A stretch of DNA of 64,000 nt from Myotis daubentonii. Taxonomy: Eukaryota > Chordata > Mammalia > Chiroptera > Vespertilionidae. The stretch is taken from NCBI RefSeq assembly GCF_963259705.1, contig NC_081847.1:89236546-89300545 (forward strand), written 5' to 3'. The position numbers were made by a program, and so were the translations under genes. Shown one piece after another: positions 21,498 to 31,504 of the stretch. Under the pieces are notes generated by a model. That model did no database searches, had not been told where the DNA came from, and saw only the letters and a list, made by a program, of their open reading frames with translations. Position 1 is the first letter of the stretch. The number at the start of each line of letters is the position of its first letter.

Positions 21498-21686
21498 AAA
21501 AAAATATTTTTATTGATTTCAGAGAAGAAGGGAGAAACAGAGATAGAAACATCAATGATGAGAGAGAATCATTGGTTGGCTGCCTGATTGAGCCAGTAAC
21601 CTGGCCATGCGCCCTGTCTGGGAATCAAACTGTGACCTCCTGGTTCATAGGCTGATGCTCAACCACTAAGCAACACGGGCCAGGCT
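21498..21686 (-). mobile_element. Ves SINE, internally shortened
   Basis: Antisense copy with TTTTTATTGATTTCAGAGAAG and CACGGGCCAGGC end. Part of the region between the CT-rich tail and the B box is missing. Flanks TTAAAAGTTTTT and TTAAGAATTTTT are the likely duplication. Confidence 0.9.
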
Positions 21687-21913
21687 TAAGAATTTTTGAA
21701 AACAATACATAGAAGAAACTATAACAAAACATAACATTTGTTCAGATCTATAGAAATAACCATTCTATAATTTTATTTTTAAATATTTTTCCTATGTAAT
21801 AAAAGGGTAATATGCATATAGACCGAATGGCAGAACAACCAAACAACCAATCAAAGTGTAATATGCTAATGATATGCTAAGGCTGCTCAACCGCTCGCTA
21901 TGACGTGCACTGA

Positions 21914-21927
21914 CCACCAGGGGGCAG
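21914..21927 (+). promoter_or_regulatory. CTCF core match in Helitron
   Basis: CCACCAGGGGGCAG, exact consensus. First of a tandem pair. Confidence 0.5.
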
Positions 21928-21966
21928 ACAGTCAACTGGTTGACCAGTCACTATGACGTGCACTGA

Positions 21967-21980
21967 CCACCAGGGGGCAG
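21967..21980 (+). promoter_or_regulatory. CTCF core match in Helitron
   Basis: CCACCAGGGGGCAG again, in the same orientation, within an internal duplication. Confidence 0.5.
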
Positions 21981-22429
21981 ATGCTCCGACCAGTAGGTTA
22001 GCTTGCTGCTGGGGTCTGGCTGATTGGGACTGAGTGAGATAGGCCAGACATGCCCTGGAGCCCTCCCGCTACCCCTCCCATGCCCGATTGTGCACCAGTG
22101 GGGTCCCTCAGCCTCGTCTGCACCCTCTCGCAATCCGGGACCCCTCGGGGGATGTTGGAGAGCCGGTTTCAGCCCGATCCCACAGTCCACTCCCCTTGGG
22201 AGGGCGCCAGATGCTGGCCTCATGGCTGGCGAGCGCTGCTGTGGCAGCGGGAGCTTCTCCTGATCGGGACTGATTGGGTGCGAGCCCGTGGCAGGCACAG
22301 TGAAGCCAGGATGAGTGGGAGCACCGGGTGGGAGCTGCAGGCAGCGTTGGACTGTGGGTTTTGGCCTGATCCCTGCAGGCCACCCAGAGGGACCCCACCT
22401 GTGCATGAATTCGTGCACCGGGCCTCTAG

Positions 22430-23122
22430 TTTTAATATAATATTACACATTTTAAAGAATACATCATCTCTGGGGAGTAGAATATAGAAAATAACCATTA
22501 TAGGTTGGTCTTTTCCAGTTGTTAAGATGTTAGAGGGAACTGGAAATGATAGAGAAGGAAAACTGTTTTGATTTTCTTCCCTTTTTTTCTCTGTGAGGTT
22601 TATGCAATAGGCTCTTCTGTTCCACTCTTCCTAATTTTAATCAGGTATTCATTTGTGGTAGTTCTTCTCATAGCTATTGATTTTTCAAGTGTTTGGGACT
22701 GTAAGAAAACCAGAAGGTGGAGAAGAAGAGTCAGAAATAAGCCCAGGAGTTGGAAGCTTAACTTGGGTAATAATGAGAAGAAATAACCTGTCATAGAGGC
22801 AGAGCTGGTATTCTCAGTAGCAGTAATGATTTTTCTCTCTTCTAAAGTTATAATGCATTTTCAGAAAATATCACATGACTATCTGTGTCTCATCATTGGG
22901 CATAGAGAGAGTAGTCATTGAGGTGAGATTGGTTGGGTTTTTTGAAGTTTTGTTGTTGTTGCTGGACCTGGGGGCTGGGTGTGGTAGAATAGCAGAGGCC
23001 TGAAGTGAGCCAGAGGCAGCCTTTCCCTGGGTTTTCAGTGGACCTAACTGCAGTTGCCAGATGGTGGAGGGTTTAGGCTTTAATCTAAGGACATGGGTCA
23101 CAACTGAGTGGCACATGTTAGG
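22430..23122. other. intronic, nothing recognised
   Basis: Mixed unique DNA. No feature supported. Confidence 0.45.
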
Positions 23123-23130
23123 ATCTAGAG

Positions 23131-23344
23131 CAGGGGTGGGCAAACTTTTTGACTCGAGGGCCACAATGGGTTCTTAACCTGGACCAGAGAGCCGGAACAA
23201 AAGCATGGATGGAGTGTTTGTGTGAACTAATATAAATTCAAAGTAAACATCATTACATAAAAGGGTACGGTCTTTTATTTCAATAATTTTATTCATTTCA
23301 AACGGGCCGGATCCAGCCCGCGGGCCGTAGTTTGCCCACGGCTG
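23131..23344. mobile_element. nhAT MITE, 'CCGTGGGCAAAC' family, copy 2
   Basis: Opposite orientation to 13275. Ends CAGGGGTGGGCAAAC and GTTTGCCCACGGCTG. Flanks ATCTAGAG (23123-23130) and ATCTAGTG (23345-23352). Confidence 0.94.
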
Positions 23345-23352
23345 ATCTAGTG

Positions 23353-24581
23353 TCTAGCTGGGTCATATTAGTACTGTGCTATAACCAATTGACCTAATTA
23401 GATGAGATTTTCAAATCTAGTATCAAAGGTTTGTTTGTATTGCAGCTATGGGCTATTGTTCTCCTGCTGGTCCCTGCTTGCATGCTCATTGGTGTTTACC
23501 TGAGGTCAAGAAAGGAGTTGTGCTCTATTTGTTATAGTTCGTTTTTTTCTCTTTGAGAGCTACCATTACAAAACAATTCATTTGCTGATGTGATTGGCCT
23601 CACTTACTTGGAATATTTTAATTTAGAATTAGCATGAATTTGAATGGGGGTAGAATGCCACTACCTTGAACTATTAAAGGAGGATTTATCTGCAAATTCA
23701 TAATTAATAAGATAGCAAGGGGGCATGCTTATCTTCTATAATGAGAAAAAACTTTTCCTTAAACCAGCTCTATCCTCAAATAAACAATTCATATGTCCAA
23801 TTAATCATAAATGGCTTTCTACTTAGTACAATAGGTGTTATGAATTAAGTACCCTTTAGCTAATTTGCATTACTGCGTTTGTTGCCAATACATAGAGCAT
23901 TAAGAGTGATGTGTTTCTTAGAACTTCCAAATAAGGAAGATAATATATCCCTCTAGAATTAAGTTTAAAATAATCAAAGTTAAGCAATTCAGTGATATTT
24001 AAAGTCACTTTAAAGTGACAGAGTGGCTACTATGCTTTAAGATTGGATGGTATCTTTTATGAAATTATTATAAAAGCTCTCTTAATAGAGCATCACTAGT
24101 AAATGAACCAGAAATCTCTCTTCTCTCTACAACATACTGATTCCCAGGGTGTGGACACACTCCTGCATAGTAGTCTACCCTGTAGTTACTTGCAATTTGT
24201 GCTCATAAGTTGAGTTGTATGCATAGCATTGGTTATGTTCTTCCCAAGCCTCTTTTTGCTATTTTCATTTCTAAGTATGTGATTTAAATATTTCATAAAC
24301 TGGTGAAGTGATTGCAGGAACTTAATACAATGCTTTATAAAGGCTCAAATGTGAATCACTAAAAACAACTGGGAAAATAGGGAAAAAGAAAGAAAACAGG
24401 TTTCTACACTGCCTGGGTTGCTTCTCGTTTTACTTTAAAGTAACTGAAACTGGAAATCAGAGCAATGCATACTTAAAGAGGGCTCCAAGTGGAATGTCAA
24501 TCAGTAGACGCGCATTTAAAGACCTTTGTCCTATCTTAAAAGTATAGACAAAAAAAGTTAAGCAAAGAATTATATATAATA
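23353..24581. other. intronic, repeat-free, candidate enhancer block
   Basis: About 1.2 kb without a recognised transposon. It is rich in homeodomain/POU-type cores such as CATAATTAATAAG (about 23699), CCAATTAATCAT (about 23798) and GCTAATTTGCATTAC (about 23859). Could be a conserved developmental enhancer. This is inference from composition only. Confidence 0.3.
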
Positions 24582-24720
24582 CTAGAGGCCTGATGCACAA
24601 AATTCGTGCAAGAGTACACCTTCCTTCCCCTGGTTGCCGGCACTGGCTTCCCTCGCAGCCCCTGCTTTGTCCGGAAGGATGTCCGGTGTAATTAGTGTAT
24701 TATGCTTTTATTATTATAGA
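24582..24720 (-). mobile_element. Helitron, short 'TCTATAATAATAAAAG' subfamily
   Basis: On the minus strand it starts TCTATAATAATAAAAGC and ends GGCCTCTAG, flanked A/T. 139 bp. It shares its 5' half (GACATCCTTCCGGAC) with the copy at 43932. Confidence 0.88.
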
Positions 24721-24739
24721 TGTATTAAATGAAAATTTG

Positions 24740-24927
24740 ATATTAAGATGTGTGTTGTATGGCTTCCAGCTTACGGTGGGTGCAGAGCAGATTTCTGTGG
24801 ACGACCTGCTGTTCTCCCATGCTGCCGGCAATATTGAAATAAACGCTCATATGTGATTCAATCCTGTCTCTGCTTAATTGGCTCAAGTAGTGACAGGCAG
24901 CATGGACCCATTGATTGTCTGGTTACA
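24740..24927 (+). mobile_element. ERV LTR fragment (R-U5)
   Basis: A polyadenylation signal (GAAATAAACG, about 24835) is followed by a U5-like stretch ending GGTTACA immediately before a primer binding site. The 5' side is truncated or unrecognised next to the Helitron at 24582-24720. Confidence 0.55.
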
Positions 24928-25330
24928 TATTCTGGCGACCAGGAAGGGGATGTAAGCAGGGGACTCCTTGGGTGAGTACTGGGGATCCCACTTGCTGCCT
25001 GGACTGGGGTTTCTCGGGGCTGAGGCCTGGACTCTTATTTGCAGCACTGCCAGGAATTTTCCTGTTCGGAGTCCCAGCCCCAGCCTCAGCAATCCCCGTT
25101 GTCTCACCTAAGACAGGAATCAAGCGTGTTTGTATGACATGAGAAGCACTTGCTGCTGCTTGTCTGGGCTTCTTTGCAAGGAGGCATGTACTGTGTATGG
25201 CCCTGGAGGCATTTCACTGCCTCTCCTCTGGGCGAGCCTGACCGGCTCCCGATGGTGAGAGACCTCCAGCGGTCCTGGGCCTGGTTTCCAAGCCCTTAGT
25301 CTGTTCCAAGAACACCATGCAGGATAAATG
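24928..25330 (+). mobile_element. ERV primer binding site and leader remnant
   Basis: TGGCGACCAGGAAGGGGA (24933-24950), six bases after the LTR end, resembles a primer binding site for tRNA-Arg, as used by class I (gamma-like) endogenous retroviruses. The following 380 bp are leader-like with no recognisable gag frame. The 5' leader/LTR type is inferred. The tRNA assignment is from memory of the 3' end of the tRNA. Confidence 0.5.
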
Positions 25331-25480
25331 CCTCAAGGACTTGTGTGCATGCATATAAGCATAACCAATGGACATAAGACACTGGGGGGTAGGGGAGACT
25401 AGGGGACTGTCAAGGGCGGGGGAAAAAAGGACACACATGTAATACCCTTTGTAATACTTTAAGCAATAAAAAAAAAATAC
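25331..25480 (+). mobile_element. L1 3' UTR end fragment
   Basis: GCATGCATATAAGCATAACC ... GTAATACTTTAAGCAATAAAAAAAAA is the sense form of the segment seen antisense at 35333-35480. Both are the 3' tail of one bat L1 family. It directly follows the ERV remnant. Confidence 0.7.
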
Positions 25481-26300
25481 ACGCAGGGGTGTCATTTTCA
25501 AATGACAGAAAACCCAAGATAAAGAAAAAAAAATCCTGAAAGAAACCAGAGAATAAAATACCTTACCTATATAGGAACAAAGATAAGAATGACATCCAAC
25601 TTCACAGAAATAATGAATTAAATAAAAACGAAATATCTAAGGAGTTATAAAATTGTGTTTTTGTACCACATATGATTAAATTACAGTCATTCAATATAGA
25701 GGAAATAGTCATTTGTTGAATGTTATTTCCTGAACCTTTCAGTGTGGCTGCTCTAAGGCAAAAGTCAATGTGAAATGAACTATTGCAGGGGAACAGTCTT
25801 TTCCTGCTTGATTCTGTAAATGCCAAGAAATCTTTCCACTGTATGGAAATTCACTGCAAATTCCTGTTTTGCAGTGAAAGGGTGACTTAAATCTCCCGAG
25901 AAATATTTGCTTGAAGACCCTCAAATGCCTGCCGTGAACATCTACTCAAAATTCATGTTGTATTGACAGTAGTTCAGTGATGGCAACTTCTCCTCTAGGA
26001 CAAGCCATTTAGTTTATTATTTATTGAATTAGAGTGTCTTCTAAAACCAGTTTGTGATTCCGACTCTGTGAATCTGATTCTAATGGTTTAAGATGTGAAT
26101 GTGTGTAGTTTCCAGTCCCAAATGGCTCTGAGGAGCAATTTCCTTACTTTGATTAAAACAAGATGATGGAGTCCTTGTAATCTAGTTGACTGTCCTTGGT
26201 ACTTGTTGGTGCACCCATTTAAGCAGCCATCGCCTCCTAACTTTAAGATTTCAAGAACCAGATACAATAGTAGAAATAATTTATCTGTGTCCTAGAGGAA
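25481..26300. other. intronic, nothing recognised
   Basis: Unique-looking, moderately AT-rich DNA. No feature supported. Confidence 0.45.
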
Positions 26301-26302
26301 TA

Positions 26303-26467
26303 CAGTGGGGCCTTGACTTACGAGTTTAATTCGTTCCGAGACCGAGCTTGTTAAGCAGCTCGTTAACTCAAATTACTCTATCAACTCAATGCAAAAAATC
26401 GGCGAAGAGACAGCCGCTCTCTCAAAAAACTTGTTAGTCGGGACACTCGTAAGTCAAGGCCCCACTG
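26303..26467. mobile_element. Tc1/mariner-superfamily MITE (Tigger/pogo-like)
   Basis: Terminal inverted repeats CAGTGGGGCCTTGACTTACG and CGTAAGTCAAGGCCCCACTG are perfect complements. Insertion at TA with TA duplication (26301-26302 and 26468-26469). 165 bp, no coding capacity. Confidence 0.93.
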
Positions 26468-26469
26468 TA

Positions 26470-27533
26470 TAAAGGAAACAGTTTTCAGAAAGGGCATTTC
26501 TGAAGGGAATCCGTTATTTAATAATAAATGCAGTCTTCCCAAACATAAGAAGAAAACAAAGGTGCATGCACATGTGCATAATGATTTTCTGGGGGTTTTT
26601 TTTTTTGGCCAGAAAATGAGATTTTATTACCTGTTGTGGGTCTCCGTGAATACATCTATTTCTTGTGTGGTCTTCCATGGTTATCTAGTTTTTTTTAAGT
26701 GGGAAAGTTGGGTAGGGATTAGATTGGAGATTAGAAAAATAAATTCATAATATATTGACAGAGCTTTAAAGAAAATATTAGTCCACTTTTGCACCGATGT
26801 CAATGGCATGCCATTTCACCTTACTGAAGTAATCCTAGCAAGGAATTCCAGACAGGGAGACACTTATTAAGGTTTCAGATACCTTGGCCAATGTTAATGG
26901 AGAATAAAATGCATTCAGCCACTTATAAAATTGGCATAATTGGCCTCAACGCAATGCCAGCATAAAAGCTTATTTTGGCACACACAGGTGCACGGCTACA
27001 TTGCATATGTCTTGGGAAAACTAACGTGTTTTACAGACACTGAGACTTAATGGAAAACATGGTGGTATGACTTTAAAAGGATACTATCTATCAATAGTCA
27101 TAAAATTTACACAAACTCAGTTTGGCCTTTTCATTATTTTGCATTAATAGAATCATCAAGACTTGCAACTTCTGTTTTTACTTGGCTGCTTGGATTTTTA
27201 TGTTGATAAATATTAATTTTGTATTTGTGACTCATCCTTAGATTATTCTTTTTATTAAGTTCAGCTTTGAGAAAGAGTAATTAGAAAGGGCATATGCAGG
27301 TCAGAAATAAAATTCATAAAATTTGCAATTGAGAAAAAGGATGCAGTCATGTTTTAGTATTTAATAAAAACTCTTCCAATAATTTCTGATAAAGTGTCAT
27401 TTTCAATATTATTTGTAAGATTTTACACAAACCTGTAAGTCACTTGAAAATCCCCTTTTCACTGTAAACTTCTATTAATTTGAATTAATTAGGTTGGAGT
27501 CAGTAAAATATCTGTATGTCAAGTCTTAGCTCT

Positions 27534-27540
<7 letters not shown>
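26470..27540. other. intronic, repeat-free, possible regulatory DNA
   Basis: About 1.1 kb without recognised repeats. The portion about 26770-27080 has even base composition and an E-box (CAGGTG, about 26986). It could be conserved; untested. Confidence 0.3.

Positions 27541-27592
<52 letters not shown>
27541..27592 (+). repeat. (TA)n microsatellite
   Basis: About 26 uninterrupted TA units, running straight into the tail of a SINE. Confidence 0.97.
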
Positions 27593-27596
<4 letters not shown>

Positions 27597-27631
27597 CCTC
27601 TCAGAAATCAATAAAAATATTTTTAAAAAAA
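27593..27631 (+). mobile_element. Ves SINE 3' stub
   Basis: TCTCCCTCTCAGAAATCAATAAAAATATTTT is the extreme 3' end of a sense Ves SINE. The rest is absent, apparently replaced by the (TA)n tract. Confidence 0.75.
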
Positions 27632-28165
27632 TCACTGCTATGGATAAACAAGAAGGCTTAAGGTCAGATAACACGATTAGTAATGGATAAATTTGTTTAC
27701 CTAATTCCTAGCCCCCTTTTTGGTCATTTTATGCTTTATTAACAATAGAAGATCCTTGAATGTTCAAATAAGGAGTTTAGACTTTATTCAGTTGTCCATT
27801 GGTTTTCATGTTGGAGAATGGCGAAGAAAACATGATGTTAAGATCAGTATGATAAAGTGAACAGAATGGATCTTGGACAAAGTGGACAGATGAAACATGG
27901 AGGACACTGTGATTTTGGTAGGGCAGACCTGAGCTAGGGTAGTGGCAGTGGAAAATGAAAAGATAGACTTGGCATGAATTTGGGTTTGGCATCATTGGCA
28001 TTGTGCCTTAGACAACTTATAAACACTGTGCAAAAGTAGCAGAACAAGGAATTTGGGGTTGAAGTACATACTGTTTTATTATGCAACTGTCTATCATATC
28101 TGCTCTTACAATAAGCCCTATTATCCTTTTAAAACATGTTTATTTTCTTTATAGTTATGTTTAGA
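27632..28165. other. intronic, left side of a split inverted repeat
   Basis: Mostly unassigned. Positions 28113-28138 (AAGCCCTATTATCCTTTT...) are the reverse complement of 28454-28480 on the far side of the Helitron. Confidence 0.5.
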
Positions 28166-28442
28166 CTAGAGGCCTGTGGCACCAGTGGGTTCCCTCGGCC
28201 TGGCCTCTGCCCTCTCACAATCCGGCCCTGGAGGGACCACGGGAGGTTGGCCAGCTGGGGGGAGGGACCACAGGAGGACTCACCCAGTCCCAATAGGCCA
28301 GACCCCAGCAGCAAGCTTACCTACCGGTTGGAGCGTCTGCCCCCTGGTGGTCAGTGTGCATCATAGCAACTGGTGGAATGGTTGAACAAACGGGCGCATG
28401 AACGGTCGGACACTTAGCATATTACACTTTTATTATATAGGA
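28166..28442 (-). mobile_element. HeliBat-type Helitron
   Basis: Minus-strand start TCCTATATAATAAAAGTG and end GGCCTCTAG. A perfect CTCF core on the minus strand at 28337-28350. It sits in the loop of an older inverted repeat. Confidence 0.9.
28337..28350 (-). promoter_or_regulatory. CTCF core match in Helitron
   Basis: CTGCCCCCTGGTGG, exact complement of the core consensus. Confidence 0.5.
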
Positions 28443-29537
28443 TTGCAACTAAGCATGTTTTTAAAAGGATAATAGGGCTTTAGTATTGACTGGGTGAGGG
28501 AGGAAGAAGAAATAGACTCAGAGGTTGAGCCTGGATTATTAGTGCAATGGGGCTACAGGCAGCAGGGGAGACTTGAGGCAGATTTGTGTCTGATGTATGT
28601 AGAACATGTGAGGTGTTTGTTTTGGAAATAGGAAACTTGAATATTTTTAACGCATAAGTGAGAGATTTCTAGCAAGGAATTAGCAATAAAGAGTGAACAA
28701 TTCAGAGAAGTGCAAACTGGTTTGCAAGTCGTGCTTATACAAGCTGCAAACTTGGTGGACTCAAAAGGATGTTAAGAAAAGGACAAGAGAAATATGCACA
28801 TTTAAGTCCAGTGAACTTTTGTTGGGAATTATCAGTTCTCAGCTATGCTAGGTGTGTGATGGTCAAAGGATTCTGTTCTTAGACATTCTCACTTCCATCT
28901 TCAATAGTGGTGCATGGCTATTCTATCCCTGTTGCTGAAGGACTCTGAGGGCAATACCGGTCACTTGGTTTTGGTTGACAAGGAGGGAACACATCAGGTT
29001 GACTAATGTAATTTTATATATGGTTTATATTTGTGAAATTTACACATTGACATATTGCATGACATCCTGAATTCACCATAGAGGACCAGGGAAATTAGAT
29101 GTGTTAAATAAAAAAATAATGTAACACAACGAAGTGAACAAAATAGAGAATACGGGTGTACATGTGTCAGGATAAATGGACTTTCATGCGTAGTATTTCC
29201 ACCCAGATACCCAAAAAGTAATGTTACATAGAAAATATAATGATAAATATGTGAAAATTTGGTTTTTGACTGTGCATGTATGCATCCTCTTTTCCTTGAC
29301 ATTGGCAATAGTAAAGCTATCAAACAGCACTTGACATGAAATTTTTTGCTTTAATTTCCAAAAAAGAAAACACTCTGATGTATTTGTAAAGCAATCAAAA
29401 CTGTCTTTTGAGCAAGAGTAAAACAACAGTTTCTGTAATAAAATAAATCATTATTGTAAGGCAAGGCCCAAAAGTTATGTGATGTTTTCTAAAACTGAAG
29501 ATATCTTTCCAAACAAGCTTGGTTGTTTCTGATAACA
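28443..29537. other. intronic, nothing firm
   Basis: Begins with the right arm of the split inverted repeat (28454-28480). The remainder is unassigned. Some phrases (about 28500-28620) look like an old interspersed repeat. Confidence 0.4.
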
Positions 29538-29844
29538 CTAGAGGCCCGGTGCACAAAATTCATGCACTTGGGGGCGGGGGTGCCCTCGGCGTGGCCTGCA
29601 CCCTCTCGCAGTCCGGGAGGTTCAGGGGAGCTGGCCTAAGTCGGCAGTCAGGCATCCTTAGCGCCAACCTCCACTGTGCTCACCAGCCATGAGCACGGCT
29701 CAGGACTTCTGGCTGAGCGGCACTCCCCCTGTGGGAGCACACTGACTACCAGGGGACAGCTCCCCCTGGTGGCCAGTGCACATCATAGTGACCTATCATT
29801 CTGCCATTCGGTCGATTTGCATATTAGCCTGTTATTATATAGGA
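29538..29844 (-). mobile_element. HeliBat-type Helitron
   Basis: Minus-strand start TCCTATATAATAACAGGC and end GGGCCTCTAG. The CTCF-like core near 29760-29772 has lost a base. One arm of the long internal stem is missing. Confidence 0.9.
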
Positions 29845-30591
29845 TTGTGAAACTACTTAAAGCCTAGTAACTAATCTGAAGTAAAGGGAAAATATTTTTC
29901 TGATCAAAGGACTGTTAGTTGTCACATCACATTAGGCATAGAGTGTAAAATAAAAATATATGTATATGTTCTAGACACATGACATTTTAGGTCTTTTGAG
30001 GCAGAGTGAGAGGAACTAAATTGTTAGCTTGCAAGAAGGGCAGAATCTCAGATCCTTCATAGTTCTTGACAGTTATCCAGATTTTAAGATAGACATTGTT
30101 TCCCATGGGGCCTGGGGGTATGAAGGCAAGCGAGACTGAGAAATGAACTGATAATTGGAAAGATAGAAGAATATGAGGTAACTGAAATCCTTAACCAGGG
30201 ACAAAATAGACAGTGAGTATAGTGAGTGGGTGAGATGCCAGGAAAGAAAAATGTGAACCCCTAATCTGAGATAATGTTTTGCCTCCACAGAGATTTCTAC
30301 TGATTACCTTTGAACCCTAACTTTTCCTTTCCCTAATTGCAGTCACGTTGGTTTATTACTTCTGTGTTTTCTTCACATTTGTTTATGCAAACATTTGGTT
30401 TCTTGTGGTTTATTCCCATAAAGAGTTTGACAGTGGGCCATTTGATTACTCCGTAAATCACATAGACAACATTTATAACAGATATTCCTTTCCCCTTCCC
30501 ATCTAAAGGAGATTGGTTTGAGCCTCCATTCTGAAATTTGAAAAGTCAAATGCTCTCCCCAAATGTCTGAGAATTCGTGAGGAACTTTTAT
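29845..30591. other. intronic, nothing recognised
   Basis: No feature supported in this stretch. Confidence 0.45.
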
Positions 30592-30606
30592 TGCCATGTA
30601 ATTTTT

Positions 30607-30824
30607 TAAAAATATATATATTTTTTTATTTCAGAGAGGAAGGGAGAGGGAGAGAGAGAGAGAAACATCAATGACGAGAGGGAATCACTGATTGGCTGCT
30701 GCCTGCATGCCCCCCACTGGGGATCGAGCTCACAACCCTGGCCTGTGCCCTTGACCAGAATAAAACCCAAGACCCTTTAGTCCGCAGGCCGATGCTCTAT
30801 TCACTGAGCCAAACCAGCTAGGGC
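30607..30824 (-). mobile_element. Ves SINE
   Basis: Antisense copy with duplication TGCCATGTAATTTTTT (from 30592) and TGCCATGTCATTTTTT (from 30825). Complement of the tRNA-like head near its right end. Confidence 0.94.
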
Positions 30825-31144
30825 TGCCATGTCATTTTTTTATCTGAAAAAAAAAAAAAAGTATCTATTTTTTCAGAATTCGTGTTATTCACTCTGTCCC
30901 TTGTGGCTTTTGCTGTGTCATCAGACTGAAATCACCCAAACGTGAAACTCGGGCTCTTCCTTGAGTTCCTTACTGCCACCTGTCTCACTCCATGTTCTCT
31001 CTGTTTGTTGTAGATTTTACTGACATTTGGGGTGAAATATCAAAGTAATGCAAACAGCATACAAGTATTAGTTATCCTTATATAGATGCTCTAGACTTAT
31101 CTTCATGTTGCTTGCCCACTTTCCATTATATTAGTACATATATT

Positions 31145-31360
31145 TTTAAAATATATTTTATTATTGCTTTCAGAGTGGAAGGGGGAGAGAGAGAGAGATA
31201 GAAACATCAATGATGAGAGAGAATTGTTGATTGGCTGCCTCCTGGATGCCCCACACTGGGATTGAGCCCACAACCTGAGCATGTGCCCTGACTGGGAATC
31301 CATCCATGACCTCCTGGTTCATAGGTTGATGCTCAACCACAGAACCACACCAGCTGGGCA
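31145..31360 (-). mobile_element. Ves SINE
   Basis: Antisense copy ending CCAGCTGGGC. Flanks TTAGTACATATATTTTT and TTAGTATATTTTT are the likely duplication. A second Ves lies 320 bp upstream in the same orientation. Confidence 0.92.
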
Positions 31361-31504
31361 TATGTTAGTATATTTTTAATTGAAATGTTGTTCTTAGGAA
31401 TATAATTATAACATGCTATTATATATAAATGTATAATAAAATATATATTGTACAGACATATATACTATAATATACATAATATTGTATAATATTATAATGT
31501 TATG

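Larger units (their letters stand above)
21790..22429 (+). mobile_element. HeliBat-type Helitron, long copy
   Basis: Begins TCCTATGTAATAAAAGGG and ends GAATTCGTGCACCGGGCCTCTAG. It carries two perfect CTCF cores on the + strand 53 bp apart (21914 and 21967), each preceded by a partly duplicated CTATGACGTGCACTGACC segment. Confidence 0.9.

Noticed and set aside
24915..25142. gag-like open frame in the ERV leader
   Set aside because: The 75-codon frame starts before the primer binding site and shows no gag motif. It is leader sequence.
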